Source: Villigracilis sp024434165 (GTDB taxonomy: Bacteria > Chloroflexota > Anaerolineae > Anaerolineales > Villigracilaceae). Taken from it: DNA of 64,000 nt. Below, piece by piece: positions 1-9,701 of the stretch; the first letter of the stretch is position 1, and every line of letters starts with the position of its first letter. The notes beneath the pieces were generated by a model. It did no database searches and had not been told where the DNA came from. It was given only the letters and a program-made list of their open reading frames with translations. The stretch lies in assembly GCA_030263665.1 (NCBI GenBank), contig SZPK01000015.1, positions 34,355-98,354 on the forward strand. The letters are read 5' to 3'. The position numbers and the translations under genes are program-made.

Positions 1-1
1 C

Positions 2-88
2 CTCGGGCTGGATTCTGAAAAAATGGGCGCGATCGTGGACCCGAACCTGTACCGCCAGCGCGTCAACCCGGAGGCGTCGCAAGCATGA
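2..88 (+). CDS. C-terminal end of an upstream gene (partial)
   Basis: An open frame enters from the left edge and ends at TGA 86-88, giving 28 residues that finish in NPEASQA. Its stop overlaps the ATG of the next gene (ATGA), so it is probably the preceding gene of the same polysaccharide operon. The fragment is too short to assign a family. Confidence 0.55.
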   Translation, partial: LGLDSEKMGAIVDPNLYRQRVNPEASQA

Positions 89-1035
89 ACATCCCGAAGG
101 TATACGTCCTCATCCTGAGTTACAACGGCACCAAATGGCTGAAGGATTGCCTGCCCACCGTGCTGAACATGGACTACCTGAACTATGAAGTCGTTGTCAT
201 TGACAATGGTTCGTCCGACGGCACCGAAGACTATGTGCATACGAATTTTCCGCAGGTGCATGTCCTTGCGCTCAAACCCAACCGCGGATACGCAGGCGGG
301 TTCGCTGCAGGGCTCGAATACGCCGCCAGCCTCGGCGCGGACTACTTCCTCGTGATGAACAACGATACCAAGATTGACAGTCACGCGCTCACCGCCCTGG
401 TGGATGCAGCCGAATCCCTCGACCGCGCCGGGTTTGTGACGGGAAAGGTGTATTTCCACGACCACCCGGATACGTTCCAAACGACGGGGCGCAACGAACA
501 CCCCGTGATCTGGACGGGACGTCACATCGGTTTGCTGGAAAAGGATACCGGTCAATACGACCAGATCGCCGAACGGGTCTTCATTGACGATGTGTACACG
601 CTCGTGAGCCGCAAGCTGTACGACGAAATCGGCGGGTACGACCCGCAGTTCTACCTGCAATGCGAGGAACTCGATTGGCAGCTGCGGGCGAAGAAAGCCG
701 GCTGGAAGATCTACTACACCCCCCACGCCAAAATATGGCATCGCGTAAGCGCCACCACCGGTGGAACAGACAGCGCCATCAACAACTACTTCCTGGAACG
801 CAGCCGCATCATTGTGATGGCAAAGCACGGCAGCGTGGGGCGAATCATCCGCTATGTTGTTTCGAGCGGCGCGCAGGCTTTCTACCGACTCATGGGCGCC
901 GCCCTGCGCTTGAATTACCGCACCTTCAAACCCCGGCTGGCTCGCCTGCTTGGCATTGGCGCGGGGGTCATGTGGCTGATTCACCACCGGCCCATGAAAG
1001 CGGTGCCCGGGCTGATCCTGAGTCTCTCCACCTGA
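85..1035 (+). CDS. GT2 family glycosyltransferase
   Basis: 316 residues. The N-terminus (VYVLILSYNGTKWLKDCLPT, then VVVIDNGSSDGT) is the nucleotide-sugar-binding start of a GT-A fold family 2 enzyme of the rhamnosyltransferase type. FLVMNNDT near residue 90 supplies the DxD-like metal site, and QCEELDWQLRAKKAGW near 190-205 is the acceptor-side ED motif. A hydrophobic C-terminus suggests membrane association at the cytoplasmic face. The start overlaps the previous stop and has GGAGG about 11 bases upstream. It probably adds a sugar to a lipid-linked surface glycan; donor and acceptor are unknown. Confidence 0.9.
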   Translation: MNIPKVYVLILSYNGTKWLKDCLPTVLNMDYLNYEVVVIDNGSSDGTEDYVHTNFPQVHVLALKPNRGYAGGFAAGLEYAASLGADYFLVMNNDTKIDSHALTALVDAAESLDRAGFVTGKVYFHDHPDTFQTTGRNEHPVIWTGRHIGLLEKDTGQYDQIAERVFIDDVYTLVSRKLYDEIGGYDPQFYLQCEELDWQLRAKKAGWKIYYTPHAKIWHRVSATTGGTDSAINNYFLERSRIIVMAKHGSVGRIIRYVVSSGAQAFYRLMGAALRLNYRTFKPRLARLLGIGAGVMWLIHHRPMKAVPGLILSLST

Positions 1036-1051
1036 CGGAAAGCACATCAAA

Positions 1052-2092
1052 ATGGCAAAGACCGAGTTTCGAAGGGTTGACATCACGAATTTGAACAGCC
1101 GTGATTATGAGGCTATTAATCACGTCGTCAACAATTCGAAAAATTCGAGCGTCTTCCACACGGTCGAATGGAACTCCCTCCTGATTCGCAGGTTTCGCCT
1201 GCCGCACATTACCCTGCTCGCCAGCGTGAACGGCACCGTCACCGGCGTTTACACCTTCCATAAACTGCGGAACGGCACATACAACTCCCCGGCGATTCAC
1301 CTTCAAAGCGCATACGGCGGACCCGTTTCGTTGGAGGATGACCCCGACACGCTCCTGCTGCTGCTGCAGGAGGCGGCGCGCATCGTCCCCTTCGCGTACT
1401 TCCAATTATGGACGCCGCCGCTGGTGCAGAGAGCGCCGTTCGAGCAGATCGGCTACTCCGTGGAAGAAATGCTCACGCCCATTATCAGGCTCGATGGCTC
1501 GGAAGAAGAAAGGTTTGCCAGGCTTCATAAAGACAAACGCTACAAAATCCGCAGGGCGCAGAAACTGGGCGTCACGATAGAGGAAGCGCAGAAAGAGGAC
1601 CTGCCGGCTTATCACAACCTCGTTGCTGAAACCCTGCTCCCGGCGGGCGTAACCCCCGTGCCTTTGGATTTTCTACAAGCCGTCCTCACGGAACTGGGAC
1701 CTCTGGGAAAAGCCAGGTTTTTCCTTGCAAAGTTCGAGCAAAACGTGGTCTCCGGGACTGTCATTCTGTATCACAGGGATACCGCTTACGGCTGGGATAT
1801 CGGCTGGCGCAGGGAATTCGCCAGCTTATCCCCCAACGACATCCTCACCTGGGAGATCGCCGAGCGAGCCTGCAAAGACGGTTACAAGAATTTCGACCTT
1901 TTACGCATCGAACCGGACCGCCTGCCCGGAATCGCCAAATGGAAGGCAACCTTCGGCTGCGACATTGTGAAGTGTTACCTGCTGAAAAAAGCGACGGATG
2001 GATACCGGCTGTTCCATCCGCTGCGGGTGTTGTTCACAGACCCCGCGCGGGCTGTCAGGAAAATCCGCTCGGCGCTTGTCCGGGGCGGCTGA
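1052..2092 (+). CDS. FemAB-like GNAT-fold acyl/aminoacyl transferase
   Basis: 346 residues. It resembles the FemAB / PEP-CTERM-associated GNAT group: an early SSVFHTVEWNSLLIRRF segment, a central basic RLHKDKRYKIRRAQKLGV stretch, and a C-terminal half with GWDIGWRREFASLSPNDILTWE and DLLRIEPDRLPGIAKWKATFG. Relatives transfer amino acids or acyl groups to peptidoglycan or surface glycans. In a polysaccharide cluster it most likely decorates a sugar residue. A second member of the family lies at 14383-15402. The substrate cannot be read from the sequence. Confidence 0.78.
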   Translation: MAKTEFRRVDITNLNSRDYEAINHVVNNSKNSSVFHTVEWNSLLIRRFRLPHITLLASVNGTVTGVYTFHKLRNGTYNSPAIHLQSAYGGPVSLEDDPDTLLLLLQEAARIVPFAYFQLWTPPLVQRAPFEQIGYSVEEMLTPIIRLDGSEEERFARLHKDKRYKIRRAQKLGVTIEEAQKEDLPAYHNLVAETLLPAGVTPVPLDFLQAVLTELGPLGKARFFLAKFEQNVVSGTVILYHRDTAYGWDIGWRREFASLSPNDILTWEIAERACKDGYKNFDLLRIEPDRLPGIAKWKATFGCDIVKCYLLKKATDGYRLFHPLRVLFTDPARAVRKIRSALVRGG

Positions 2093-2119
2093 AAGTCGTT
2101 CGCAACGGAGCAAATCGGC

Positions 2120-3037
2120 ATGACGAATGAAAACCCGCTGGTCAAAGCCAGAAAACAGTTAAAGTCCCTCCTTTGGGAACTTCCGATCACCGGCGATTAT
2201 TTGCAGGGTAGATACCTGCGCCAGCACTTCAGCACGGAGATGGAGTTGATCAAAGGCAACGCAAGGAACGGCAGCGGACATCCCAGCATCATCCATTTCT
2301 CGGTCAACAAAGCGGCGACTCAATACGTGAGAGACCTGTTAAGGCGCTGCATCGCCGGGACAGGCATGATCAGCGTGGGGCTGGCGGAATACGCCTTCCA
2401 TACCGACTTTCCATACCTGGATACCCTCTCCGCCGCCGAAATGCAGCAATACCAGCACATCTTCCAACCCACCGGCTACTTGTACAGCGTGTTCGGCGGG
2501 ATGATCGAAGGCATTGCAAACCTGGAGAAGTACCGGGTGGTCTTGATGGTCAGGGACCCGCGGGACGTTCTCGTTTCCGAATACTTTTCCATCGCGTACA
2601 GCCATTCCGAGCCTTCCCTGCGCGGAAACAAATACCAGGAATTTATGAAGATGCGGCAGCAGGCTCGACAGATCACCGTGGACGAATATGTCGCCGGCGA
2701 ATGCGACCGGGTCCATGCCACATACAGCCGCTATATGGATTTACTCCTTGATGATTACCCGCACGTCCATGTAGCCAAATATGAAACGATGACCCACGAA
2801 TTTCAAACGTGGCTCGATCGGCTGTTGGAATACTGCGGGCTGGAAATTTCGGACCAACTCCGTCAGGATGTTCTCCGGGAAGCGGCGCGCATCCAGCCAA
2901 AGCGGGAGAACATCCAGCAGCACATCCGCAAGGGAAAGCCCGGCGACCACAAGGAAAAATTGAAACCGGAAACGGTCGAGCGTCTCAATTCCAAATTCTC
3001 AGACGTATTGAAACGGTTCCAATATCCCCTACATTGA
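2120..3037 (+). CDS. Sulfotransferase domain protein
   Basis: 305 residues. It carries the PAPS-binding landmarks of the Sulfotransfer_1 family: a 5'-phosphosulfate loop region (HFSVNKAATQYVRDLLRRC, about residues 58-76), the 3'-phosphate region VVLMVRDPRDVLVSEYFS (about 140-157), and a C-terminal RKGKPGDHKEKL that matches the family RKGxxGDxK motif. It probably moves sulfate from PAPS to a hydroxyl on the glycan or its lipid carrier. Start chosen at the ATG preceded by ACGGAG. No PAPS synthesis gene is visible in the window. Confidence 0.85.
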   Translation: MTNENPLVKARKQLKSLLWELPITGDYLQGRYLRQHFSTEMELIKGNARNGSGHPSIIHFSVNKAATQYVRDLLRRCIAGTGMISVGLAEYAFHTDFPYLDTLSAAEMQQYQHIFQPTGYLYSVFGGMIEGIANLEKYRVVLMVRDPRDVLVSEYFSIAYSHSEPSLRGNKYQEFMKMRQQARQITVDEYVAGECDRVHATYSRYMDLLLDDYPHVHVAKYETMTHEFQTWLDRLLEYCGLEISDQLRQDVLREAARIQPKRENIQQHIRKGKPGDHKEKLKPETVERLNSKFSDVLKRFQYPLH

Positions 3038-3148
3038 TTGCTGCCGGCGCATCAGACGACCGGGATCTTACATGAACAAAGAAAGCGCCCTGTTCATCGG
3101 CGCCCGCCATCGCTTGTTGACGCATCATTTCAGGAAAAAAATAATCGA

Positions 3149-4627
3149 ATGAAAACCGGACGAACGATCCTCAAAAATACAACCGTCACGCTTCTCGGCC
3201 GCGCGCTGACCATTTTGCTCGGCATCCTTTACATCACCGCGCTTTCGCGCCACGTTGGGGCGGCGGGAATGGGCATGATCGCCACAGCCGCCGCCGTGGT
3301 GCCCATGGCAAGCCTGTTGATCAACTTTGGGTTGAACGACGTTACAGTCCGGGATGTGTCGGTGGATAAAAGCCGCGCGGGGCTTTACCTTCCCAATCTG
3401 TTCCTGATTCGCGGCGGCTTGATCCTTGTCTTTGCGGTGGTGATTTTTACGACCGTAACCGTGGTGGGCTATCCGCCCGAAACGACCGCCATTATTTTCA
3501 TTTACAGTTTCTCCTACCTGTTCGACGAACTGAGCGCCATTTGCTTTGCGATCTTCAACGCCCACGAGAAAATGGAATTCTCCGCCGGTCTCCAAACCGG
3601 CAGGGACTTGTTGAACATGGTGCTCAGCCTGACGGCAATCGCATTCAAAGCCGATCTGTATCTGATCGTCGGCATATCCGTTCTGGTGAGCCTGCTTAAG
3701 TTGATCGTCAGCCTGGTCATCGTCCGGCGGAAGTTTGCGCTTGCGCCCAAACTGCAGATTGACCTGAGCCTCAGCCGCCGCCTGCTGAAAACAACCCTGC
3801 CGTTTGCGGCACTGTTGATGATCTCCGTCTTTCTGCAAAATGTGGATACCTTCATCCTATCCCTGTTTCGCTCGACCCAGGAAGTCGGTTGGTACGGCTC
3901 GGCAAACCTGCTCATCAATTATCTGCTCCTGGTCCCGACCATCTTTCTCCAATCCGTGTTCCCGGTATTCGCCCGGTTTAACGCCACCTCGCGCGACGAC
4001 CTGAAAACCACCTATGCCCTTGCGTTCAAGTTTCTGCTCGTGCTGGGGTTTGCCATGTGCTTCGGGATATGGGTCACTGCGGACAAGGTGGTCGAACTGA
4101 TCTACGGCGCGGGCTTCGAACCGGCATCCACCGCCCTTCGGATTTTATCCATCCTGCTGCTCTGGATATTCGGGTTTGCCAACGGCTCGCTTCTCAACGC
4201 GACGGGCGGGCAGGGAATTGCGACCAGGTTTGCCGTCGCCGGGCTGATCTTGGCGGTCGGGCTTTCCCTGTTCCTCACCCCCCGCTTCGGGTTGACCGGC
4301 ACGGCTCTGGCGCGCATCGTTCCGGGAGCCTTGTTCTTTTTCCCTCTGACGTGGATCAGCCATCGGCGGCTGGACCTGCCCCTCCCGTATGGCGCGGCGT
4401 TCAAGACCCTCATCGCCGCGCTGGTCATGTCCGGGGTGTCCTTCCTGGCGCTTAACAAGCATGTGTCGCTTATTATCGTCATCTTACTGATTGCCCCGCT
4501 GTCGTACGGGATTTGTCTCGTCGCGCTGGGCGTCATCACCCGTTCGGAAATTGGACGGATTGCGAAATTATTCGAACGCAAAAAGATCAAAAACAAGGAT
4601 GACGCTGTCATCCGCGGCGAACTTTAG
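3149..4627 (+). CDS. Polysaccharide flippase (Wzx/MATE-like membrane protein)
   Basis: 492 residues from the chosen ATG. The frame stays open further upstream to 3038, but that 37-residue stretch is polar and unlike the family, while MKTGRTILKNTTVTLLGR is a typical flippase start with an AGGA upstream. There are about 12-14 hydrophobic segments. TLLGRALTILLGILYITALSR and the central NVDTFILSLFRSTQEVGWYGSA are typical of oligosaccharide flippases. It likely exports a lipid-linked repeat unit across the membrane, which supports Wzx/Wzy-type or related assembly. No polymerase was recognised nearby. Confidence 0.87.
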   Translation: MKTGRTILKNTTVTLLGRALTILLGILYITALSRHVGAAGMGMIATAAAVVPMASLLINFGLNDVTVRDVSVDKSRAGLYLPNLFLIRGGLILVFAVVIFTTVTVVGYPPETTAIIFIYSFSYLFDELSAICFAIFNAHEKMEFSAGLQTGRDLLNMVLSLTAIAFKADLYLIVGISVLVSLLKLIVSLVIVRRKFALAPKLQIDLSLSRRLLKTTLPFAALLMISVFLQNVDTFILSLFRSTQEVGWYGSANLLINYLLLVPTIFLQSVFPVFARFNATSRDDLKTTYALAFKFLLVLGFAMCFGIWVTADKVVELIYGAGFEPASTALRILSILLLWIFGFANGSLLNATGGQGIATRFAVAGLILAVGLSLFLTPRFGLTGTALARIVPGALFFFPLTWISHRRLDLPLPYGAAFKTLIAALVMSGVSFLALNKHVSLIIVILLIAPLSYGICLVALGVITRSEIGRIAKLFERKKIKNKDDAVIRGEL

Positions 4628-4637
4628 GAGAACCATC

Positions 4638-6302
4638 ATGACAACAACGATCCTTGGATTGGACGGAGCCGACTGGCAAATCATCGATTCCCTGCTGGAG
4701 CGGGGCGAACTGCCGGTATTGGGCGGCTTGATCGAGAAGGGCTGCCATGGAACCCTGCATTCCACAACGCCCCCAAACTCGCCGCCTGCCTGGGCGTCCA
4801 TGATTACGGGAGTCAACCCCGGAAAACACAACATCTTCGATTTCACCTACATTGACCAGGCATACAAAAAGGTCCCGGTGGATGCGATGTCGCGCATCGC
4901 CGCGCTGCCGCTCTGGCAGATTCTGAACCGGTTCGGCATGTCCACCGGCGTGGTGAATCTTCCCATCCACTACCCCGCCGAGCCTGTGAACGGCTTCGTC
5001 ATCTGCGGGCTTGTCACCCCCTGGAGCGCGGAAGTTTTCACCTACCCGCCGGAAATCAGCCGCGAGATCGGCAGCCCGGCGGATCACTGGCTGATCGGGC
5101 AAACCCTCGTGCGCGGAGGCAGCCCAAAGGAATTCCTGGAAGAGATTCGGACGAAGACCCGCACGCAAACAGATTGGATTCTTCGCCTTCAAAAAGAACA
5201 CCGCCCGGATTTCCTCATGGCGGTCTTCGACGGCACGGACAAGATGCAGCACTTTTTCTGGAAACACTGGGATAAAACGCACTCGCGCCACGACCCGCGC
5301 GCCGCCAGGGAATTGAGAGAGGCAATCCCCGCCTACTACCGCTACGTGGATGCGTGCCTCGGCGAGGTGCTTCAAGCGCGCGGCGAAACCGACGTTTTCA
5401 TCGTCTCCGACCATGGCTTCACAAGAATGGAGCAGGACGTCTTCATCGAAAACTGGCTCATCCAGAATGGATACCTGCGCCTGAAAAGCGCACCGCCTTC
5501 CGCCGCCCAAAAGCAGTTCGAAAAAACCGGGCGTTCCCTCTGGAACACATTTGCGGGCAACGGAACGTTGAAAGCCATTCTCAAAAGGAACAAACTGACC
5601 AACTGGCTGATCGGCAGGGTCAAAAGCAAGGCGGAGGAAAACGAGAAAGCCTCGAAACTGAATCAGAACGTGGACTGGTCGGCAACGCGGGTGTTCTTTG
5701 GCGGCGTCTCCTCCCAGTCCCTGCAAGTCAACCTCAAGGGACGCCAAACCTTCGGGATCGTCGAACCGGAGGAATACGAGCCGCTTGTCCGCGAGGTGAT
5801 TGCCGGTCTGGCGAAGATCCTCGACCCCGTCAGCGGGAAACCCGTTGTGAAAGCCGCCTACAGCAGGGATGAACTCTATCACGGCTCATGGACGGAAAAT
5901 GCAGCCGATGTGATCGTCATCACCGAGGACGGCTATTCCCTGCAGGAAGGCTTCCCAAACCATTTGGTTGCCGAATCCAACTTGTACGGAACAGACCGCT
6001 CCGGCGGACACCGCCCCGAGGGCATCTTCATCGCCTGCGGACCGAATATCCGCAGCAACCCGGTCAGAATGGAAGCGCGCATCACAGACATCACGCCGAC
6101 GGTCCTGTACCTGAACAAACTCCCCATCCCCGATTATGCGGATGGAAGCGTGCTGACCGACCTGGTGGACGAAACCTATCTTGCCTCCAACCCGCTGGAA
6201 ATCACAGACCAGATCACGCTCTCGCAATCCAAATCCGTCGAGATGACGCCCGAGGAGAAGGAACTGCTCGAAAACCACCTGCGCGCGCTCGGCTATTTCT
6301 AA
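4638..6302 (+). CDS. Alkaline-phosphatase-superfamily hydrolase/transferase
   Basis: 554 residues. Start at 4638 with TAGGAGAACC upstream; an in-frame upstream extension overlaps the flippase gene and is rejected. The N-terminus ILGLDGADWQIID holds the first metal-ligand Asp, followed by TTPPNSPPAWASMITGVNPG with the probable Ser nucleophile region. VFDGTDKMQHFFWKHWD, VFIVSDHGF and GGHRPEGIFIACGP supply the other Asp/His metal ligands of the type I phosphodiesterase / nucleotide pyrophosphatase family. There is no signal peptide, so it should be cytoplasmic. Relatives in such clusters act on phospho-linked head groups or nucleotide sugars; the substrate is unknown. Confidence 0.82.
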   Translation: MTTTILGLDGADWQIIDSLLERGELPVLGGLIEKGCHGTLHSTTPPNSPPAWASMITGVNPGKHNIFDFTYIDQAYKKVPVDAMSRIAALPLWQILNRFGMSTGVVNLPIHYPAEPVNGFVICGLVTPWSAEVFTYPPEISREIGSPADHWLIGQTLVRGGSPKEFLEEIRTKTRTQTDWILRLQKEHRPDFLMAVFDGTDKMQHFFWKHWDKTHSRHDPRAARELREAIPAYYRYVDACLGEVLQARGETDVFIVSDHGFTRMEQDVFIENWLIQNGYLRLKSAPPSAAQKQFEKTGRSLWNTFAGNGTLKAILKRNKLTNWLIGRVKSKAEENEKASKLNQNVDWSATRVFFGGVSSQSLQVNLKGRQTFGIVEPEEYEPLVREVIAGLAKILDPVSGKPVVKAAYSRDELYHGSWTENAADVIVITEDGYSLQEGFPNHLVAESNLYGTDRSGGHRPEGIFIACGPNIRSNPVRMEARITDITPTVLYLNKLPIPDYADGSVLTDLVDETYLASNPLEITDQITLSQSKSVEMTPEEKELLENHLRALGYF

Positions 6303-6317
6303 AGGAATCATAACGGA

Positions 6318-7520
6318 ATGCACTCTGGACGTATCCTCTTCATCGGCGGCTGGCACCTGCTTTCGGGGTTGAACCACCGCACCCGTCACATGGCGAACTA
6401 CTTCGAAGGACGGTTCGCCGGGATGGACGTGGTCGGTTACCGGAAGATGTACGGCGGCGCGCCCGCCCCGCTGATGCAAAAAATGCGCGTCGGCGCGCGC
6501 AACCTGGCGCGGGATAGGATCGAAATCCAGGGCAACGGACACTCGCGCCGCATCACCATCCGGGATGTCTTTGCGCCCAGCGCCGTCGAAATGCCCATCA
6601 AAGATCTGTGGCGTTATTTGAACCTCTGTCAGTGCATCGAAGCGCCCTACGACGCTGCCGTCTTCGGCTACCCCGGCAACGCATGGACAGCAGCGCTCCT
6701 CAAACGCTCCGGGCGGGTGAAGAAACTCATCTACGACGACTGGGATTACCACCCCGGCTTGGAGACCCGCTCCTTCAACCGGAACATGGTCGAGCGGCGC
6801 GAACGGCTTTGCGCCCGCGCATCGGACGCGGTCATCACCGTCAACGGTTTGCTGGCAGACCTGCGCAGGAAGCAGGGCGCAAAACACGTGGAGGTCATCC
6901 CCAACGGCTTGGACCTTTCGTTGTTCTCGCAGGCAAGAGAGAAACAACCTCATCCGCCCACGCTCCTGTACATGGGCAGTCTCTCGCCGTTGTGGAATGT
7001 CGAACTTGCCATTCGCGCACTGCCTGCCCTTGCGAAAAGCATTCCCGATGTCCGTCTGCTAATCGCAGGCTATGGACCGGCGGAACCCGCCCTGCGCCAA
7101 CTCAGCCGCGAACTCGGGCAGGAGGAGCGTGTGAAATTCCTCGGCACATTCGCCTATGAGGCGCTTCCATCCATCCTTGCCCAGGCGGATATCGGCATCA
7201 CCACCGCACTGCCCGGCAGCACGTTCCGCCATTACGCCACCCCGCTGAAAATCATCGAATACATGGCGGCGGGACTGCCCGTCATTGCCAGCCGCCTCGG
7301 GCAGACCGAAATCATCATGCAGGAATCCAAAGCCGGCTTGCTCATCGGCAACTCCGCCGATGAATTCGCCAAAGCCGCAGAAGCCCTCTTCAAGGATGCA
7401 ACCCTGTACCGGCTGTGTTCCGAAGCGGCACTGAATTACTCGGCGGCTTTCGACTGGAACCTGCTTCTCGAAGACGCCTATCAGGTTGTCACCCGCACCA
7501 TCGGAGAAACGCGAACATGA
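6318..7520 (+). CDS. GT4-like glycosyltransferase
   Basis: 400 residues, GT-B fold. VEVIPNGLDLSLFSQ opens the donor-binding half. LLYMGSLSPLWNVELAIRAL and YGPAEPALRQLS are followed by TPLKIIEYMAAGLPVIAS, the C-terminal motif of retaining GT4 enzymes with its conserved Glu. An AAAGGAATC sequence precedes the ATG. Its stop overlaps the next start (ATGA), so the two are translationally coupled. Confidence 0.88.
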   Translation: MHSGRILFIGGWHLLSGLNHRTRHMANYFEGRFAGMDVVGYRKMYGGAPAPLMQKMRVGARNLARDRIEIQGNGHSRRITIRDVFAPSAVEMPIKDLWRYLNLCQCIEAPYDAAVFGYPGNAWTAALLKRSGRVKKLIYDDWDYHPGLETRSFNRNMVERRERLCARASDAVITVNGLLADLRRKQGAKHVEVIPNGLDLSLFSQAREKQPHPPTLLYMGSLSPLWNVELAIRALPALAKSIPDVRLLIAGYGPAEPALRQLSRELGQEERVKFLGTFAYEALPSILAQADIGITTALPGSTFRHYATPLKIIEYMAAGLPVIASRLGQTEIIMQESKAGLLIGNSADEFAKAAEALFKDATLYRLCSEAALNYSAAFDWNLLLEDAYQVVTRTIGETRT

Positions 7521-8668
7521 GTCCCCTGCGCATCGGTCTGATCGTTTCAGACGACCTGGATTACGGTCTCGACCTTGCCAACGCATTGGCGGATGTGGAC
7601 GTCTCGGTGACTCTGTACCTCTCGCAGACGAACCTTGCCTACTATCTCGGCATCCCGCCGAACGCCTCCTCGTCAGACGCGCTGGCTGCTTCCCTTTACA
7701 GCAAGCGGCTCCTCCCCGAAAGCGTGACCGTGCGGCTCTTCCAATTTCCGCGCATGCGCGACCCGCGCTCCCTCCTTGCCGCGAACCGCCTGCGCCGCAT
7801 GATCGAAGCCGACTCGCTGGACGCGGCGCACATCCTGATGGGACCCGGCGAATTGTGGATCGCCGTTCTCGCCTGTTTGGTGCGCAGAACGCCCGTCGTT
7901 TCCACGATGATCATTCCCCAGCCCAACCTCGGCGAGAAACTGCCCGCCCTCGTCCTGTGGACGATTGCCAAACTGCTCACACTCGGCTCGGACGTGGTCA
8001 TCGTCAACGGCGCAGACCAGGTGGATGTCGTCCGGCGGTTGTATTCCGTCCCGGCGCACAAAGCCGCTTATGTGCCGCTCATTCCGCGCATTGCCGCGGC
8101 GAAATGGGCGGAGGGGCAATGCGACGAAGAACCTTACACCGTGCTCTTCCCCGGCAAAGCCCAGCCCCGCAAAGGACTGGAGTTTCTCATCCGCGCCCAG
8201 CCGTATGTGAACGAGAAAATTCCGAATGCGCGCTTTCTGATCGCCGCACACGGCGAAGACCTGCCGCGCTGCCGGGAACTGATCGAAGACGAAAGCAAGT
8301 TCGAGATCCGCGAAGGGTTTCTGACCTCAGCCAAACTGGCGGAGTATTTCCAAAAGGCAAGCCTCGTGGCTCTGCCGTATCTTTCCGCCTCGACCAGCGG
8401 CATGTTGACCACCGCCTACGTTTTCGGAAAGCCCGTGGTGGCGACGAACGTCGGCGCGCTGCCCGAATATGTGCGGGAAGGCGAGACCGGTTTCCTCGTG
8501 CCCCCCGCCGACCCGGAGCGTCTGGCGCAGGCGATTGTGCGCGTCTTGCAGGATGAAGCCCTGCGCCGCCGCATGGAAGAAAACGCCAGGGCATGGGTGC
8601 GGCGCGAACAGGAACGGGTTGCGCTCGAAACCAAAGAAGTCTATCTGAAAGCCCGCGCAGGGCTTTGA
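7517..8668 (+). CDS. GT4-like glycosyltransferase
   Basis: 383 residues from the ATG overlapping the previous stop; a longer in-frame extension to 7415 lies inside the upstream gene and is rejected. GT-B fold with VLFPGKAQPRKGLEFLIRA, ALPYLSASTSGMLTTAYVFGKPVVATNVGALPE and REGETGFLVPPADPERLAQA, the usual donor-site sequence of family 4. It is probably the second glycosyl transfer in the same repeat-unit pathway. Confidence 0.88.
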   Translation: MSPLRIGLIVSDDLDYGLDLANALADVDVSVTLYLSQTNLAYYLGIPPNASSSDALAASLYSKRLLPESVTVRLFQFPRMRDPRSLLAANRLRRMIEADSLDAAHILMGPGELWIAVLACLVRRTPVVSTMIIPQPNLGEKLPALVLWTIAKLLTLGSDVVIVNGADQVDVVRRLYSVPAHKAAYVPLIPRIAAAKWAEGQCDEEPYTVLFPGKAQPRKGLEFLIRAQPYVNEKIPNARFLIAAHGEDLPRCRELIEDESKFEIREGFLTSAKLAEYFQKASLVALPYLSASTSGMLTTAYVFGKPVVATNVGALPEYVREGETGFLVPPADPERLAQAIVRVLQDEALRRRMEENARAWVRREQERVALETKEVYLKARAGL

Positions 8669-8681
8669 AAAGGAGCAATAC

Positions 8682-9701
8682 ATGACGAATTCAAAGACGC
8701 CCCGAATTGCGGTGATCGGCTGCGGCGCAATCGCAGAGGAATATTACCTGCCCGCCCTGGCATCCCTCCCCCCGATGATGGAAAACCTGATCCTCGTGGA
8801 TCAAGACCAGACCCGCCTCGATAAATTCACAGCGAAGTATCAGGTCCGGCGCAGCGCGCGAGACTACCGCGAGGTCCAGAATGAAGCGGACGGGGTCATC
8901 ATCGCGCTTCCCACCGGCTTGCATGCCTCCATCGGAGTGGAGTTCCTTTCGCGCAGGATTCCCATCCTGTGCGAAAAGCCGCTCGCGGAAGATGCCGCCC
9001 ATGCGCGCATCCTGATCGAGATGGCGTACCAAAAGGAGACCGCGCTGGCGGTCAATTACCTGCAACGAGTCATCCCGCACTTCGCGCAGGTGAAACAATT
9101 GTTGAACGAAAAGAGATACGGCTCCCCGTTGAAAATGGAATACGTCATCGGCGAGCTCTTCAACTGGCCCACCGTGAGCGGTTTCTATTTCAAGTCCGAC
9201 CCTTCCACGCGCGGGGTTTTACGCGACCGCGGCGCGCACGCCGTGGACCACATCTGCTGGTGGCTGGGCGGCAAGCCCGATGTGACCGCCTCGTACAACG
9301 ATTCGTTCGGCGGCAGTGAAGCGGTGGCGCACGTCGAATTCGAAAAGGACGCCTGCAAGGGCAAATTGCTCATGAGCTGGTTTGCCGATGTGCCCTGCCG
9401 CTTCTCCATCGAATGCGAACGCGGGACTCTCGAAGGCGAAATCTACGACTACCAGAAACTGATCATCACCGAGGGCGGGCGGAGGCGCGAGGTCTTCGTC
9501 AACTCGCCGATTCACACCAAACTGGATGTGGCGCGGGAGGTCGTCTCCAACTTCATCGCCGTGATCGAAAAAGGCGCAAAGCCGCTGGTGCAGGGCGGAG
9601 ACGTGCTGGAGTCCATCGAGTTCACCGACGAGGCGTATGAAAAGGCGCAGTTGTTGGATATGCCCTGGTATCGCATGGCGGAGGTGCGGAATGTCCTCTA
9701 A
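8682..9701 (+). CDS. Gfo/Idh/MocA family NAD(P)-dependent sugar oxidoreductase
   Basis: 339 residues. The N-terminal Rossmann fold begins RIAVIGCGAIAEEYYLPAL. IPILCEKPLAEDAAHAR carries the hallmark EKP motif, with the catalytic Lys near residue 100. VLRDRGAHAVDHICWWLGG matches the substrate-side DxxxHxxD/H region. It likely oxidises or isomerises a nucleotide sugar. AAAAGGAG lies just upstream, and the gene overlaps the next start by 11 bases. Confidence 0.86.
   Translation: MTNSKTPRIAVIGCGAIAEEYYLPALASLPPMMENLILVDQDQTRLDKFTAKYQVRRSARDYREVQNEADGVIIALPTGLHASIGVEFLSRRIPILCEKPLAEDAAHARILIEMAYQKETALAVNYLQRVIPHFAQVKQLLNEKRYGSPLKMEYVIGELFNWPTVSGFYFKSDPSTRGVLRDRGAHAVDHICWWLGGKPDVTASYNDSFGGSEAVAHVEFEKDACKGKLLMSWFADVPCRFSIECERGTLEGEIYDYQKLIITEGGRRREVFVNSPIHTKLDVAREVVSNFIAVIEKGAKPLVQGGDVLESIEFTDEAYEKAQLLDMPWYRMAEVRNVL

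Noticed and set aside
4608..6953. Two long minus-strand frames (424 and 355 codons) opposite the hydrolase and GT4 genes
   Set aside because: Both are complements of supported genes within an uninterrupted plus-strand operon.
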